Assembly (NCBI RefSeq): GCF_025517535.1
Contig: NZ_JAOPKC010000003.1
Location: 62,001 to 126,000, forward strand
Reading direction: 5' to 3'
DNA length: 64,000 nt
Source of the DNA: Halapricum hydrolyticum
GTDB taxonomy: Archaea; Halobacteriota; Halobacteria; Halobacteriales; Haloarculaceae
Made by a program: the position numbers and the translations under genes. Under the pieces are notes generated by a model. It did not search any database. It saw only the letters and a list, made by a program, of their open reading frames with translations, and was not told where the DNA came from. Of this stretch, positions 48,857 through 58,298 are shown one piece after another. The number at the start of each line of letters is the position of its first letter. Position 1 is the first letter of the stretch.

Positions 48857-51697
48857 TCACTCCCAGAAGGATTTCGTCCGGGCGTACTCGCGCTCCCGCG
48901 CCAGGATATCCCGGTAGAAGTCGTCCTCGTCCTCCCGCAGTTTGTTGATGATCCGGGCGGCGTTGTGTGGCCCGACGCCGCGGGCCGCAAGCGCGATGAT
49001 CGCCCGCTTGCCGTGGCTCTGGACGAGACTCGCTGCCCGGTAGGCCCGCTCGGTCTGTTTCTCCTGTTCGTCGTCCTTCTCGTCCGCCTTTACCGCCGAG
49101 ACGACCTCGTCAGCCCAGGGATTTAGGGCGGCGATCTGGGTCGACCCGCAGTGGGGACACTCCGGCTGGTCGCTGACGGTCTTGACCGTCCGCCTGGATT
49201 CCCAGTCCTGACAGTGCAGACAGAACAGCAGCACCCGGTCGTTTTGGATGCGCTCGCGCACGGTCTGGACGACGCTGGCGTCGGCGTTTTCGGGGGCCAG
49301 CAGCTCCTGCCCGCTCGAGCGGCCGCCCCTGCCGATCGGCGTACGCTCGCCGACGGTCTCGACTTCGATCGCGCCCGACTGGATCGCTTCGAGAATCTCG
49401 CTCGCTCCCTCGACTGCCAGCTCTTCGTGCAGGACCGCCCGTAGTGCTTCGTCGTAGATCGGAGTGTCCTCCAGCGCCGCGAGGAGCCGATCCCGACCGA
49501 AGCGACCGCTCCCTTTCCCGCGCCAGCGTTTCAGCGCGCCGAACTTCGTCGCGACCTGCGCCAGCCGGAACTTGAGCACGTCGGCGTTCTTGAGACTGAG
49601 CTCGATGATCGCCTCCAGGTGGTCGGGGTCGGTCTCCTCGAGCACCTCGACGACGTCGCGGGCCGCGACGCCGCCGGGCACCTCCAGTTCGATCCGGTAG
49701 GGATCGATCTCCATGCCGACTGAGGAGCCGGTCCGCTGGCCGAGCATGGCCGAGACGAGCCGTCCGAGGGTCTCGTTGACGGTGTGACCGAAGTGGGCGT
49801 TGATCACGAGCTCGCGGCCCCGGAACTCCACGAGGATCCGGTCGTCGGTCGGCAGCGCGGCCTCGTGGCGATCCAGCGGACCGAGCGCGTTCGCGATGGT
49901 GTGCTCGTCGGCTGGATAGCGGCGCCGCAGGTCCCGGGCCGTCGCTTCGGGCGTCGCGCCGCCCCGCAACTGCGTGCCCGCCACGTCCCGGATCTCGCCG
50001 ACCTCCTGGGCGACCTCGAAGGGGACGGGGATCTCCTGGCCGACCCAGGAGGGCACTTCGCCGCCGGGGTCGGCGACGGGGCTGACCTGGACGCGTTCCT
50101 CCTCCTCGTCGATCTCGACGATGCGCCACATCTCCCCGCGCTGGATGAAGATCTCGCCGGGCTGGGCGAAGTTGACGACGAACCGCTCGTCGAGCGTCCC
50201 GATGCGATCGCCGGAAGCGACGTCCTCGACGGTGTAGGTGGCCTCGTCGGGGATCATCGAGAGGTTCTGATAGAAGTACTGCCAGGTGCCCCGGCGCTTT
50301 TCGAGGGTGTCGCGGTCCTCGTCGAGCCAGATCACGTCGTTGCCGGCCAGTTCGCGGACGACCTGCTTGAACTCGTCTTCCCCGAGGTCGGCGAACGGAT
50401 AGGCGCGGGTGAGGATCTCGTAGGCAGCCATCGCCCGGATCTCGCCGAAGTCCATGACGAGACCGGCGATCTGGTTGGCGACGGTGTCGAGGCTGCCGTG
50501 GTGGATCGCCGCGGGTTCGACCTCACCCTCGGTCGCCCGGCGGGCGATCGCCAGCGCTTCGAGCGTGTCGTCCGGCCGGGTCGTGATCACCGTCCCTGCG
50601 GACACGAGATCCCGGCGGTGGCCCGCCCGGCCGATCCGCTGGAGCAACCGGCGGACCTCACGGGGGCTGTTGTACTGGACAACGTGATCGACGCGACCGA
50701 CGTCGATCCCCAGTTCCATCGAGGAGGTACACAGGAGCGCGTCGAGGTCGCCGGACTTGAATCGATCCTCGACGTCGATGCGGGCTTCCTTCGAGAGCGA
50801 TCCGTGGTGGACGCCGATGTCGGTGCCGAGTTTCTTGAACCGCGAACCCAGCGCCTCGGCGGTCTGGCGCGTGTTGACGAACACCAGCGTCGAGTCGTGT
50901 TCGTCGATGATCTCGTCGATCGCGCGGACGTGGCTGGCCACGTCGGCGTCGGTCATCAGCTGGCCGGCGAGACGCTCGTCCTCGTCGGTGACCCGCGGCT
51001 CGCGGACCTCGACGTCGAGGCGGCTCCCCACGTCGACTTCAGCGATCTGACAGCCCCGATCGCCGGTGAGGAACTTCCCGACTTCCTCGGGATCGCCGAC
51101 GGTCGCCGAGAGGCCGATCCGCTGGAACGGGCCGGCGAGTTCGCGCAGGCGTTCCAGCCCGACCGTCAGCTGTGCGCCGCGCTTCGCGGCGGCCAGTTCG
51201 TGGACCTCGTCGACAACGACGTGTTCGACGTCTTCCAGTGCACGCCGGAGCTTCTTCCCCGTGAGCATCGCCTGTAGCGTCTCGGGCGTCGTGACGAGCA
51301 CGTCCGGCGGATCGTTGGCCTGCTTGCTGCGCTGGTAGTCGGTTGTGTCGCCGTGACGGACGTCGACGTCCAGGTCGAGTGTCTCGCCCCACCACTCCAG
51401 GCGGTCGCGCATGTCCCGGTTGAGTGCGCGCAGCGGCGTGACGTACAGTGCCCCGATCCCGAACCGGTCCTCGCTTTCCTCTTTTACCAGCGCGTCAAGC
51501 ACGGGCAGCATCGCCGTCTCTGTCTTGCCCGTCCCGGTCGGAGCGATGACGAGCGCGTGGTCGCCCCCCGCGATCGGTCCGATTGCGCGACGCTGTGGCT
51601 CGGTCGGCGTCTCGAAGCCGCGCTCGGACAGCGCCTCCCGGACGGCCGCACCCAGTGCGGTGAAGGCCTCCGGACCGTCTACCGCTGACTCTGCCAT
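48857..51697 (-). CDS. lhr: Lhr-type superfamily 2 helicase (aLhr1-like)
   Basis: A 946-residue helicase. Motifs: Q-like 'FETPTEPQRRAI', Walker A 'APTGTGKTETAM', 'TPLRALNRDM', Walker B 'VVDEVHELAA', 'GLSATVGDP', 'STLVFVNTRQTAE', 'SSMELGIDVGRVDHVVQ' and 'RIGRAGHR'. The long C-terminal region (about 450-946) is the Lhr core with a winged helix and a Cys-rich finger 'CLHC...CPHCGS' near residue 840. Such helicases act in DNA repair or RNA/DNA hybrid processing. Expected length, no defects. Confidence 0.93.
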   Translation of the reverse strand: MAESAVDGPEAFTALGAAVREALSERGFETPTEPQRRAIGPIAGGDHALVIAPTGTGKTETAMLPVLDALVKEESEDRFGIGALYVTPLRALNRDMRDRLEWWGETLDLDVDVRHGDTTDYQRSKQANDPPDVLVTTPETLQAMLTGKKLRRALEDVEHVVVDEVHELAAAKRGAQLTVGLERLRELAGPFQRIGLSATVGDPEEVGKFLTGDRGCQIAEVDVGSRLDVEVREPRVTDEDERLAGQLMTDADVASHVRAIDEIIDEHDSTLVFVNTRQTAEALGSRFKKLGTDIGVHHGSLSKEARIDVEDRFKSGDLDALLCTSSMELGIDVGRVDHVVQYNSPREVRRLLQRIGRAGHRRDLVSAGTVITTRPDDTLEALAIARRATEGEVEPAAIHHGSLDTVANQIAGLVMDFGEIRAMAAYEILTRAYPFADLGEDEFKQVVRELAGNDVIWLDEDRDTLEKRRGTWQYFYQNLSMIPDEATYTVEDVASGDRIGTLDERFVVNFAQPGEIFIQRGEMWRIVEIDEEEERVQVSPVADPGGEVPSWVGQEIPVPFEVAQEVGEIRDVAGTQLRGGATPEATARDLRRRYPADEHTIANALGPLDRHEAALPTDDRILVEFRGRELVINAHFGHTVNETLGRLVSAMLGQRTGSSVGMEIDPYRIELEVPGGVAARDVVEVLEETDPDHLEAIIELSLKNADVLKFRLAQVATKFGALKRWRGKGSGRFGRDRLLAALEDTPIYDEALRAVLHEELAVEGASEILEAIQSGAIEVETVGERTPIGRGGRSSGQELLAPENADASVVQTVRERIQNDRVLLFCLHCQDWESRRTVKTVSDQPECPHCGSTQIAALNPWADEVVSAVKADEKDDEQEKQTERAYRAASLVQSHGKRAIIALAARGVGPHNAARIINKLREDEDDFYRDILAREREYARTKSFWE

Positions 51698-51900
51698 CGG
51701 CTTCGATTGGGGCTTGAACCGATTAAGCGACGCGGTAATCGCCGGCCTGGCAACGCGGCAGTCAGTGATCCGGCGCCGCGGCAGTCAGCGCTTGGGGGAT
51801 GTGGTAGCCGGCGATCGAGAGGCGCGACACCAACGGTCGACCGGGTTCTGCACGTCGCCTCGAACGGCGTCAATGGGCGTCGGGATCCGGGCCAGCAGTG

Positions 51901-53340
51901 CTATTCGACGTACTGGAAGAGTCGAGCCATCCCGGATTCGAGGTGATAGAGGTTGTGGCAGTGGAACAGCCAGTTGCCGGGGTTGTCGGCGAGGAAGTCG
52001 AACGTCACAGTCCCCATGTGGCCGGGGACGACGACGGTGTCCTTGACCGCGTTCCCGACACGGAAGAAGTGGCCGTGCAGGTGCATCGGGTGGACGACCG
52101 GACTCCGATTCCGCATGGTGACCCTGACGTGCTCGCCCTCTCTGATCCGGAGGGGGTCGGCGTCCGGGTACGCCTGCCCGTCGATCAGCCATCCGGACTG
52201 GCCCGCCGAAAGCGTCAGGTCGAACGTCCGGTCCGGACTCCCGTCGAGTCCGTCGATCGGCGTGCGTGCGACGAGGTCACTGTAGGAGAGTTCCCGTCTC
52301 GGGACGGACGGTGCGACCGGCGCGGAGGTGTCTCCGTCGTACGACAGGAGCGCTCTGGCAGGCGGTTCGCTCCCGTTGAGGGCCGTCGCCAGCAGTTCCC
52401 ACGTTCCGGGGTTCGTCGCGTCCACGACCACGTCGTACCGTTCGCCTGCGCCGAAACGGAACGAGTCGACGCCGACCGGGTCGACCGGCCGGCCGTCGGA
52501 GTGCGTGACCGTCATCGGGTGGCCGCCGAGTCTCACCCGGAAGTACGTCGCACTGCTCGCGTTGATGAACCTGAAGCGGACGCGCTGGCCCTCCCGAACG
52601 TCGAGCCGCTGGGGATCGGCCGGTGGACGACCGTTGGCGAGCAGAGCGGCGTACGGCGGTCGTCTGTCGCCCATCATCCCGCCCATACCTGGACCGCCAC
52701 CCATGCCGGGACCGCCACCCATGCCTGGACCGCGCCCGTCGCTATCGGTCCCCTCGTAGAGGGGCTGTGGCGCTCTATCGAGGTAATCGTCGAGTACGAC
52801 CGTGTACTCCCGGTCGTACTCCACGTGAGGGTCGGCCTCTTCGACGATCAGCGGTGCAAGCAGTCCCCGGTCCAGCTGGAGTCCGACGTGGCTGTGGAAG
52901 AAGTAGGTCCCGGCCGGTTCGGCCCGGAACCGGTAGGTGAACGACTCTCCGGATCCGACCGGCTGCTGGGTGACGCCCGGGACGCCGTCCATCGGATTCG
53001 CCACGGGGACGCCGTGCCAGTGGACTGTCGTCTCCCGGGGCAGGTCGTTCGCCAGCTCGACCTCGAACACGTCGCCCTCGGGGACCCGAAGTTCGGGTCC
53101 GGGCAACCCCCCGCTGTAGATCCAGGTGTCGGGAGACAGGCCGCTGGCCGCCTGTGCCGGGGCTGCCCGGACCGTCGCAGCGGTGTCTGCCGGCCCCGAT
53201 GGCGGCGAACGCGGCGTCGCAGTCGGGACGTCGCTGTCGTTCGACAGCGCTCCGATTCCCGTACAACCTGCGAGTCCGCCGAGGCCGGCCGCGCCCAGTG
53301 CCCCCAGGAGTCGTCGCCGCGTCGTCGATAACTCGGTCAT
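51901..53340 (-). CDS. Tat-exported multicopper oxidase (laccase-like)
   Basis: A 479-residue copper oxidase with three cupredoxin domains. A Tat signal with lipobox-like end ('TTRRRLLGALGAAGLGGLAG' then Cys) suggests a lipoprotein. Copper motifs are 'TVHWHGVPVANP', 'FFHSHVGL', 'HPMHLHGHFF' and 'LFHCHNLYHLESGM'. A Gly/Met-rich loop (about residues 204-226, 'GPGMGGGPGMGGG') resembles Cu(I)-binding inserts of CueO-like enzymes. Function is laccase-like oxidation of phenols or Cu(I). The start overlaps a 50-residue gene by four bases. Confidence 0.9.
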   Translation of the reverse strand: MTELSTTRRRLLGALGAAGLGGLAGCTGIGALSNDSDVPTATPRSPPSGPADTAATVRAAPAQAASGLSPDTWIYSGGLPGPELRVPEGDVFEVELANDLPRETTVHWHGVPVANPMDGVPGVTQQPVGSGESFTYRFRAEPAGTYFFHSHVGLQLDRGLLAPLIVEEADPHVEYDREYTVVLDDYLDRAPQPLYEGTDSDGRGPGMGGGPGMGGGPGMGGMMGDRRPPYAALLANGRPPADPQRLDVREGQRVRFRFINASSATYFRVRLGGHPMTVTHSDGRPVDPVGVDSFRFGAGERYDVVVDATNPGTWELLATALNGSEPPARALLSYDGDTSAPVAPSVPRRELSYSDLVARTPIDGLDGSPDRTFDLTLSAGQSGWLIDGQAYPDADPLRIREGEHVRVTMRNRSPVVHPMHLHGHFFRVGNAVKDTVVVPGHMGTVTFDFLADNPGNWLFHCHNLYHLESGMARLFQYVE

Positions 53341-53489
53341 CGTGCCCCGGGCTCGCCTGTGGCGCCTTCGGCTGCACTGGCACGAACGTCGTCGTGGACA
53401 CTGCTGGTCGGGCTGTTTCCGAGTGTCGTCGCTTGCGCTTTGATCGCGTCTCCCGCCCCGTCAGATCGGTCCTGCTTCGTGTCGTTCAT
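53337..53489 (-). CDS. Small coupled protein upstream of the multicopper oxidase
   Basis: A 50-codon frame reading 'MNDTKQDRSDGAGDAIKAQA' and ending 'AEGATGEPGAR', disordered and polar. Its TGA overlaps the oxidase ATG by four bases (53337-53340), suggesting translational coupling. It has no motif I know and could be a leader peptide or a chance frame. A TGTACAATACT motif lies just upstream (53492-53502). Confidence 0.45.
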   Translation of the reverse strand: MNDTKQDRSDGAGDAIKAQATTLGNSPTSSVHDDVRASAAEGATGEPGAR

Positions 53490-53858
53490 ACTGTACAATA
53501 CTCGCCGGACGCGGATGACGGTTGCGCGTGTGCCGATGACTACCACATCTTCCTGCCGTTTGCACTGTGACCTCCGTTGTGCGGCCGTTCGCTCGCCTGG
53601 TGCGCCGACGCTGGCCGCTGGGCTGTCTGGCGGTCTGATCGCCCTGATAGTTCGGTTGTGTCTCAAACGCACACTACTTTATCCGGCCGAGATCACGGAC
53701 GATCCTCAGAATCGGGGGGAGCGGCGCGGAAAACCCCTGGGCGGACGAGTGGTTACTCCGTCGAAACAGACGAGGATGTACAATACTATTCTTTACCAGT
53801 AACTGGGGGAGCGCACGTAAACTAAAGTAGGGTGATTACCAAGTCCCGACGAGAACCG
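53490..53858. promoter_or_regulatory. Divergent control region between oxidase and glpABC
   Basis: 369 bases without a supported gene, between divergent operons. TGTACAATACT occurs twice, at 53492-53502 beside the oxidase operon and 53777-53787 before glpA. CCAGTAACTGG (about 53797-53807), an 11-base palindrome, lies 51 bases before the glpA ATG. These are candidate sites for regulators of either side; the actual proteins are unknown. Confidence 0.4.
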
Positions 53859-55550
53859 ATGAATAATCCATCGACGATCGTCATTGGGGGCGGCGCGACC
53901 GGCGTCGGGATCGCGCGCGACCTCGCGATGCGTGGCGTCGACGTGACGCTCGTGGAGAAGGGGAACCTGACCCACGGGACGTCCGGCCGGATGCACGGGA
54001 TGCTCCATAGCGGTGGCCGGTACGCCGTCACCGACCAGCACAGCGCGGAAGACTGCATGACAGAGAACCGGATCCTCCGGGACATCGCCTCCCACTGCGT
54101 CGAGATGACCGGTGGGCTGTTCGTCCAGATGCCCGAGGACGACGACGAGTACTTCCAGCAGAAACTGGAGGGGTGTCTGGAGTGTGATATCCCTGCCGAG
54201 GAACTGACCGCCGAGCAGGCCCTGGAGATGGAACCGTACCTCTCGGAGGACCTCGAACGGGCGATCTGGGTCCCCGACGGGGCGATCGACCCCTTCAGGC
54301 TCTGTGTCGCTAACGCCGTCAGTGCGGAGAACCACGGCGCACGGATCGAGACCCACTCGGAAGTGACCGACCTCCTGGTCGAGGACGGCGAGGTCGTCGG
54401 CGTCGAGGTCGAGCACAAGTCCGGAGCGGGGAGTCGTGTCCACGGCAACGAGGGCGAGATCGAGGAGATCTACGCCGACCACGTCGTCAACGCCGCGGGG
54501 GCGTGGGCCGGGCAGATCGGCGCGATGGCCGACCTCGACGTCGAGGTCATCCCGGCGAAAGGCGTCATGACCATCATGAACGTCCGGCAGGTCGACATGG
54601 TGATCAACCGCTGCAAGCCGCGGGGCAACGCAGATATCATCGTCCCCCACGAGACCACGGCCATCCTCGGGACGACCGACGAGGAGGTCGAAGACCCCGA
54701 GGACTTCCCCGAGGAGCAAGCGGAGGTCGACTTCCTCATCGAGGAGATGTCGAAGATGGCACCGATCCTCGAAGACGCCCGGACCCTGCGATCATACTGG
54801 GGCGTGCGACCGCTGTACGAACCGCCGGGGACCGGTACCGAGGAAACCGAACAGATCACGCGGAACTACTTCGTGCTCGATCACGACGAGCGAGACGGGA
54901 CGCCCGGCCTGACGACCGTCGTCGGCGGGAAGTTCGTCACCTACCGGAAGATGGCTGAGGACTGTGCCGACCACGTCTGTGACCTGCTGGGCGTCGACGC
55001 CGAGTGTCGGACGGCCGAGGAACCGCTCCCGGGCAGCGAGGACGACGCGGTGCTGAGCGATGCGATGGATCGCTACGGCCTGCGCTCGCCGGTTGCCCGT
55101 CGGAACAAGCAGCGACTCGGCAGCCGCTACGACGACGTGCTCTCTGGCGCGGACCCCAACCCCGTCGTCTGTGACTGCGAGGGCGTGACCCGCGCCGAGG
55201 TCCAGGACGCGATCGAAAGTGTGGGAACCGACCTCAACGCCGTCCGCCAGCGGACGCGGGCGTCGATGGGGACCTGCCAGGGCGGTACCTGTGCGTATCG
55301 ACTGGCGGCCGAACTCCACCCCGAGTACGACGAGGAGACCGCCCGGGCCGCGCTCGAAGAGCTGTATCAGGAACGCTGGAAGGGCCAGCGCCACGCGCTC
55401 TGGGGCGAGCAACTCTCGCAGGCGACGCTCAACCACGCCGTGCACGCAAGTACCATGAACCGCGATCGCGATCCCACCGACGTCAGCGTCGACTTCGACG
55501 CGTTCGAGTCCCGGGCCGTCGCCGACGGAGGTGAGTCAGATGGCGATTGA
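53859..55550 (+). CDS. glpA: Anaerobic glycerol-3-phosphate dehydrogenase subunit A
   Basis: A 563-residue FAD protein. 'GGGATGVGIARDLAMRGVDV' near residue 10 binds FAD; 'THGTSGRMHGMLHSGGRYAV' and 'GVMTIMNVRQVDMVINRCKP' are GlpA-typical. The C-terminus has a BFD-like [2Fe-2S] region with 'CDCEGVT' and 'CQGGTC'. It oxidises glycerol-3-phosphate to dihydroxyacetone phosphate for glycerol catabolism. The ATG at 53859 is preferred to an upstream GTG. It heads glpABC; no glpK kinase gene is in the window. Confidence 0.95.
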   Translation: MNNPSTIVIGGGATGVGIARDLAMRGVDVTLVEKGNLTHGTSGRMHGMLHSGGRYAVTDQHSAEDCMTENRILRDIASHCVEMTGGLFVQMPEDDDEYFQQKLEGCLECDIPAEELTAEQALEMEPYLSEDLERAIWVPDGAIDPFRLCVANAVSAENHGARIETHSEVTDLLVEDGEVVGVEVEHKSGAGSRVHGNEGEIEEIYADHVVNAAGAWAGQIGAMADLDVEVIPAKGVMTIMNVRQVDMVINRCKPRGNADIIVPHETTAILGTTDEEVEDPEDFPEEQAEVDFLIEEMSKMAPILEDARTLRSYWGVRPLYEPPGTGTEETEQITRNYFVLDHDERDGTPGLTTVVGGKFVTYRKMAEDCADHVCDLLGVDAECRTAEEPLPGSEDDAVLSDAMDRYGLRSPVARRNKQRLGSRYDDVLSGADPNPVVCDCEGVTRAEVQDAIESVGTDLNAVRQRTRASMGTCQGGTCAYRLAAELHPEYDEETARAALEELYQERWKGQRHALWGEQLSQATLNHAVHASTMNRDRDPTDVSVDFDAFESRAVADGGESDGD

Positions 55551-56802
55551 AGACGACGTGCTGGTGATCGGCGGCGGTATCGCCGGTCTCACGAGCGCCA
55601 TCGCGGCCGCTGAGGCGGGCGCACGCACGCGTCTGGTCACCTACAAGCAGAGCACGCTCGGGAACGCGAGCGGTCTCGTCGACGTACTGGGATACGCCCC
55701 GGGCGACGACGCGCCGCGTGCCGATCCGTACGACGCGATCGCGCAACTCCCCGCCGAGCATCCCTACAGCAAGGTCGGGGCCGACGCCGTCCGCGAAGGA
55801 CTGGCGCTGTTCGACGACGCCGTCGGAGATGGCTATCTCGGGAGCCAGTCGGAGGCGAACGCGCTGGTGCCGACCCACGCCGGTTCGGTCAAACCGACGG
55901 CGCGATACCCGCGCTCGATCGCCCCGGGGCTCGCCAGCGACGACCGGGACATGCTGCTTGTCGGCATCGACAGCGTCACCGGCTTCGACGCACCGATGGC
56001 CGCCGATCACCTTTCGGCCGTCGACGTGCCTTTCGACGTGCGCGGCGAGACCGTCCGCTTCCCGAAATCGTTCCCGCAAGACGCGGACGTGACCCGCTAC
56101 GCCCGGGCGCTCGACCGCGACGAGTCGACCGACGCCGGAACCGTCCGGGAGGTGCTTGCCGATCGCGTCGAGACCGTCCTTGAAGACGAGCGGCGCGTCG
56201 GCTTCACGGCGTTGCTGGGTGACGCCCGCCACGAGGCCGTCCGGACGGAGTTGCAGGACTGGCTCGGCGTCGACGTCTTCGAGGTACCCACCGGGCCGCC
56301 GAGCCTCCCGGGATTGCGGCTGGAAGACGCCCTCTACGACGCGGCCGAGGACGCCGGGGTCCGGATCACGTCCGGCAACCCGATCGTCGACTACGACGCC
56401 GACGGTGGCCGGGTCGAACAGGTGCTCATGGACCGGATGGGTTCGGAGGTTGCCTACGAGGCCGAACAGTACGTGCTGGCGACCGGCGGCCCCGTCGGCG
56501 GCGGGATCGAGTCCGACCGAGACGTCGTCGAGGAACCGATCTTCGGCCTGCCGGTCGAGCACCCCGGCGACCGCTACGAGTGGTTCGCGGACGACGTCTG
56601 GGGCGACCACGCGTACACGACCTTCGGCGTCGATGTCGACGACGACCTGCGCCCGGTCGCGGACGAGGAGGTACAGTTCGAGAACCTTCGCGCCGCCGGC
56701 AACGTGATCGGCGGCTACGACTTCGCCACCGAGAAATCCGGCTGTGGCGTCTCGCTGGCCACAGGATACGTGGCCGGCAGTGAGGCAGGTGAGTTGACAT
56801 GA
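55540..56802 (+). CDS. glpB: Anaerobic glycerol-3-phosphate dehydrogenase subunit B
   Basis: A 420-residue flavoprotein subunit ('LVIGGGIAGLTSAIAAAEAG' binds FAD/FMN at residues 8-27). It passes electrons from GlpA to GlpC. The ATG at 55540 overlaps glpA by 11 bases and has a strong Shine-Dalgarno sequence GGAGGTGA at 55527-55534, so internal genes of this operon use ribosome-binding sites although first genes are leaderless. Confidence 0.92.
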   Translation: MAIEDDVLVIGGGIAGLTSAIAAAEAGARTRLVTYKQSTLGNASGLVDVLGYAPGDDAPRADPYDAIAQLPAEHPYSKVGADAVREGLALFDDAVGDGYLGSQSEANALVPTHAGSVKPTARYPRSIAPGLASDDRDMLLVGIDSVTGFDAPMAADHLSAVDVPFDVRGETVRFPKSFPQDADVTRYARALDRDESTDAGTVREVLADRVETVLEDERRVGFTALLGDARHEAVRTELQDWLGVDVFEVPTGPPSLPGLRLEDALYDAAEDAGVRITSGNPIVDYDADGGRVEQVLMDRMGSEVAYEAEQYVLATGGPVGGGIESDRDVVEEPIFGLPVEHPGDRYEWFADDVWGDHAYTTFGVDVDDDLRPVADEEVQFENLRAAGNVIGGYDFATEKSGCGVSLATGYVAGSEAGELT

Positions 56803-58124
56803 GCAAACCAGAGGAATCCGAGACGTTCGATCCCGTGGACCTGTTCCCGGAAGCGACGGAGATGGACCTCCGCCCGGGAGTCGACAAGTGTGACAAGAAC
56901 AGCAACTGCGAGACGGTCTGTCCGGTCGCGGAAGTCAACGAGGACTTCCCGGGACCGAAGTTCCAGGGGCCCGAACAGTGGCGACTCACCCGCAAGGGCG
57001 ACCTGGAGTTCGACGAGTCGGTCGACAAGTGTCTGAACTGCATGCGGTGTGATACCGCCTGTACGAACGGCGTCCCGCTGGGGCAGATGCACAACGTCGC
57101 CCGGGCGAACTACGTCGACAACCAGATGAACCACGCTTCCCGGGAGTTCCTCCGCAACAAGATGCTGGCCAACTACGGCACGCTGGGGAAACTCGGGAGC
57201 ATGATGCCCCGGATTTCGAACGCCGTCTTCGGGCTCGGGGCGACGCGCTGGCTGAACGAGAAGCTGCTCGGCTTCCCGAGCGAGCGCTCGTTCCCCGATT
57301 TCGCCACTCAGACCTTCCGGGGCTGGTGGAGCGACCGCGGCGGCGACGCCACCTCTGCCGAACGAGCCCGCGAAGCCCGCGAGGCGCGCGGCGAGGACGG
57401 TGAGGACAAGAAGGTCGCGTTCTTCCACGGCTGTTACGCCAACTACCACCAGACCGAGGTCGCCAAGTCGATGGTCCGGCTCTACGAGTCGCTGGGCTAC
57501 GAGATCGCCGTGCCCGAACAGAGTTGCTGTGGCACGCCGATGTTCGCGAACGGGATGCTCGAGGACGCCCGTGGTGTCGCCGAAGGCAACGTCGACACCT
57601 TCGGCTCGCTCGTCGAGGACGGCTACGACCTGATCGCGACCTGCACCTCCTGTTCGATGGCCCTGCGCAAGGAGTACCCCGAACTGTTCGACATCGACGG
57701 CATCGAGGACGTCGCCTCGCACATGTTCGACGCGGTCGAGTACCTCCGGGTCAACGAGGATCTCGAAGCCGAACTCGAGGCCGCCGACGTCGACTTCCCG
57801 GCGATGACCTACCACGCCCCCTGTCACGGCGAGGTCATGGGCGTCGAGGGGATCATCACCGAACTCTTCGCGGACGTCGACGGCGTCGAACTCGATGACA
57901 CGGGCGACGTCTGCTGTGGCCTGGCCGGCACGTACGGCTGGAAAGAGGAGAAGTACGACGACTCGATGGAGATCGGCGCGGAGATGTTCGAGGCCTTCGA
58001 GGAGGCCCCGGGCGAGGTCGCGCTGACCGAGTGTCCGATGTGCAGCGCCCAGATCGAACACGGCACCGGCTACGAGGTCAAACACCCGATGCAACTGCTC
58101 GAGACGGCGCTGGTCGAGTCCTGA
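56799..58124 (+). CDS. glpC: Anaerobic glycerol-3-phosphate dehydrogenase subunit C
   Basis: A 441-residue Fe-S protein with two ferredoxin motifs, 'CDKNSNCETVCPV' and 'CLNCMRCDTACTNG', then two CCG domains ('QSCCGTPMFANGM', 'CTSCSMALRKEYP'; 'CHGEVMG', 'DVCCGLAGTYGWK'). It hands electrons to the quinone pool at the membrane. It overlaps glpB by four bases with a GGTGA ribosome-binding site. It ends the operon before an inverted-repeat region. Confidence 0.93.
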   Translation: MSKPEESETFDPVDLFPEATEMDLRPGVDKCDKNSNCETVCPVAEVNEDFPGPKFQGPEQWRLTRKGDLEFDESVDKCLNCMRCDTACTNGVPLGQMHNVARANYVDNQMNHASREFLRNKMLANYGTLGKLGSMMPRISNAVFGLGATRWLNEKLLGFPSERSFPDFATQTFRGWWSDRGGDATSAERAREAREARGEDGEDKKVAFFHGCYANYHQTEVAKSMVRLYESLGYEIAVPEQSCCGTPMFANGMLEDARGVAEGNVDTFGSLVEDGYDLIATCTSCSMALRKEYPELFDIDGIEDVASHMFDAVEYLRVNEDLEAELEAADVDFPAMTYHAPCHGEVMGVEGIITELFADVDGVELDDTGDVCCGLAGTYGWKEEKYDDSMEIGAEMFEAFEEAPGEVALTECPMCSAQIEHGTGYEVKHPMQLLETALVES

Positions 58125-58239
58125 CGCGTCGCCTGAACTTCGTGCAGCCACGCAGAACAGACGCCCATTCCGTTCGCCGGTGACGCAGCACCGACGCGCA
58201 TTCCTTTCCCGGTGACGCTCGAACGAGTTCTCGTACGGA

Positions 58240-58292
58240 TTATTGTACCGCTTCGACCGCCCCGCGGTCGGTGCGGACGGGACGTACAATAA
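58240..58292. terminator. Nested inverted repeats between convergent operons
   Basis: Outer arms TTATTGTAC (58240-58248) and GTACAATAA (58284-58292) and inner arms CGACCGC (58254-58260) and GCGGTCG (58264-58270) lie between the glpC end and the hydrogenase-like operon end (58299). They could form a bidirectional terminator or hairpin. Upstream, a 27-base motif (GACGCCCATTCCGTTC...) is imperfectly repeated at 58160 and 58193. Confidence 0.4.
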
Positions 58293-58298
58293 CCCGTC

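Noticed and set aside
49784..51277. A 497-codon plus-strand frame opposite the Lhr helicase.
   Set aside because: No motifs, and it lies wholly within a complete helicase gene with all SF2 motifs.
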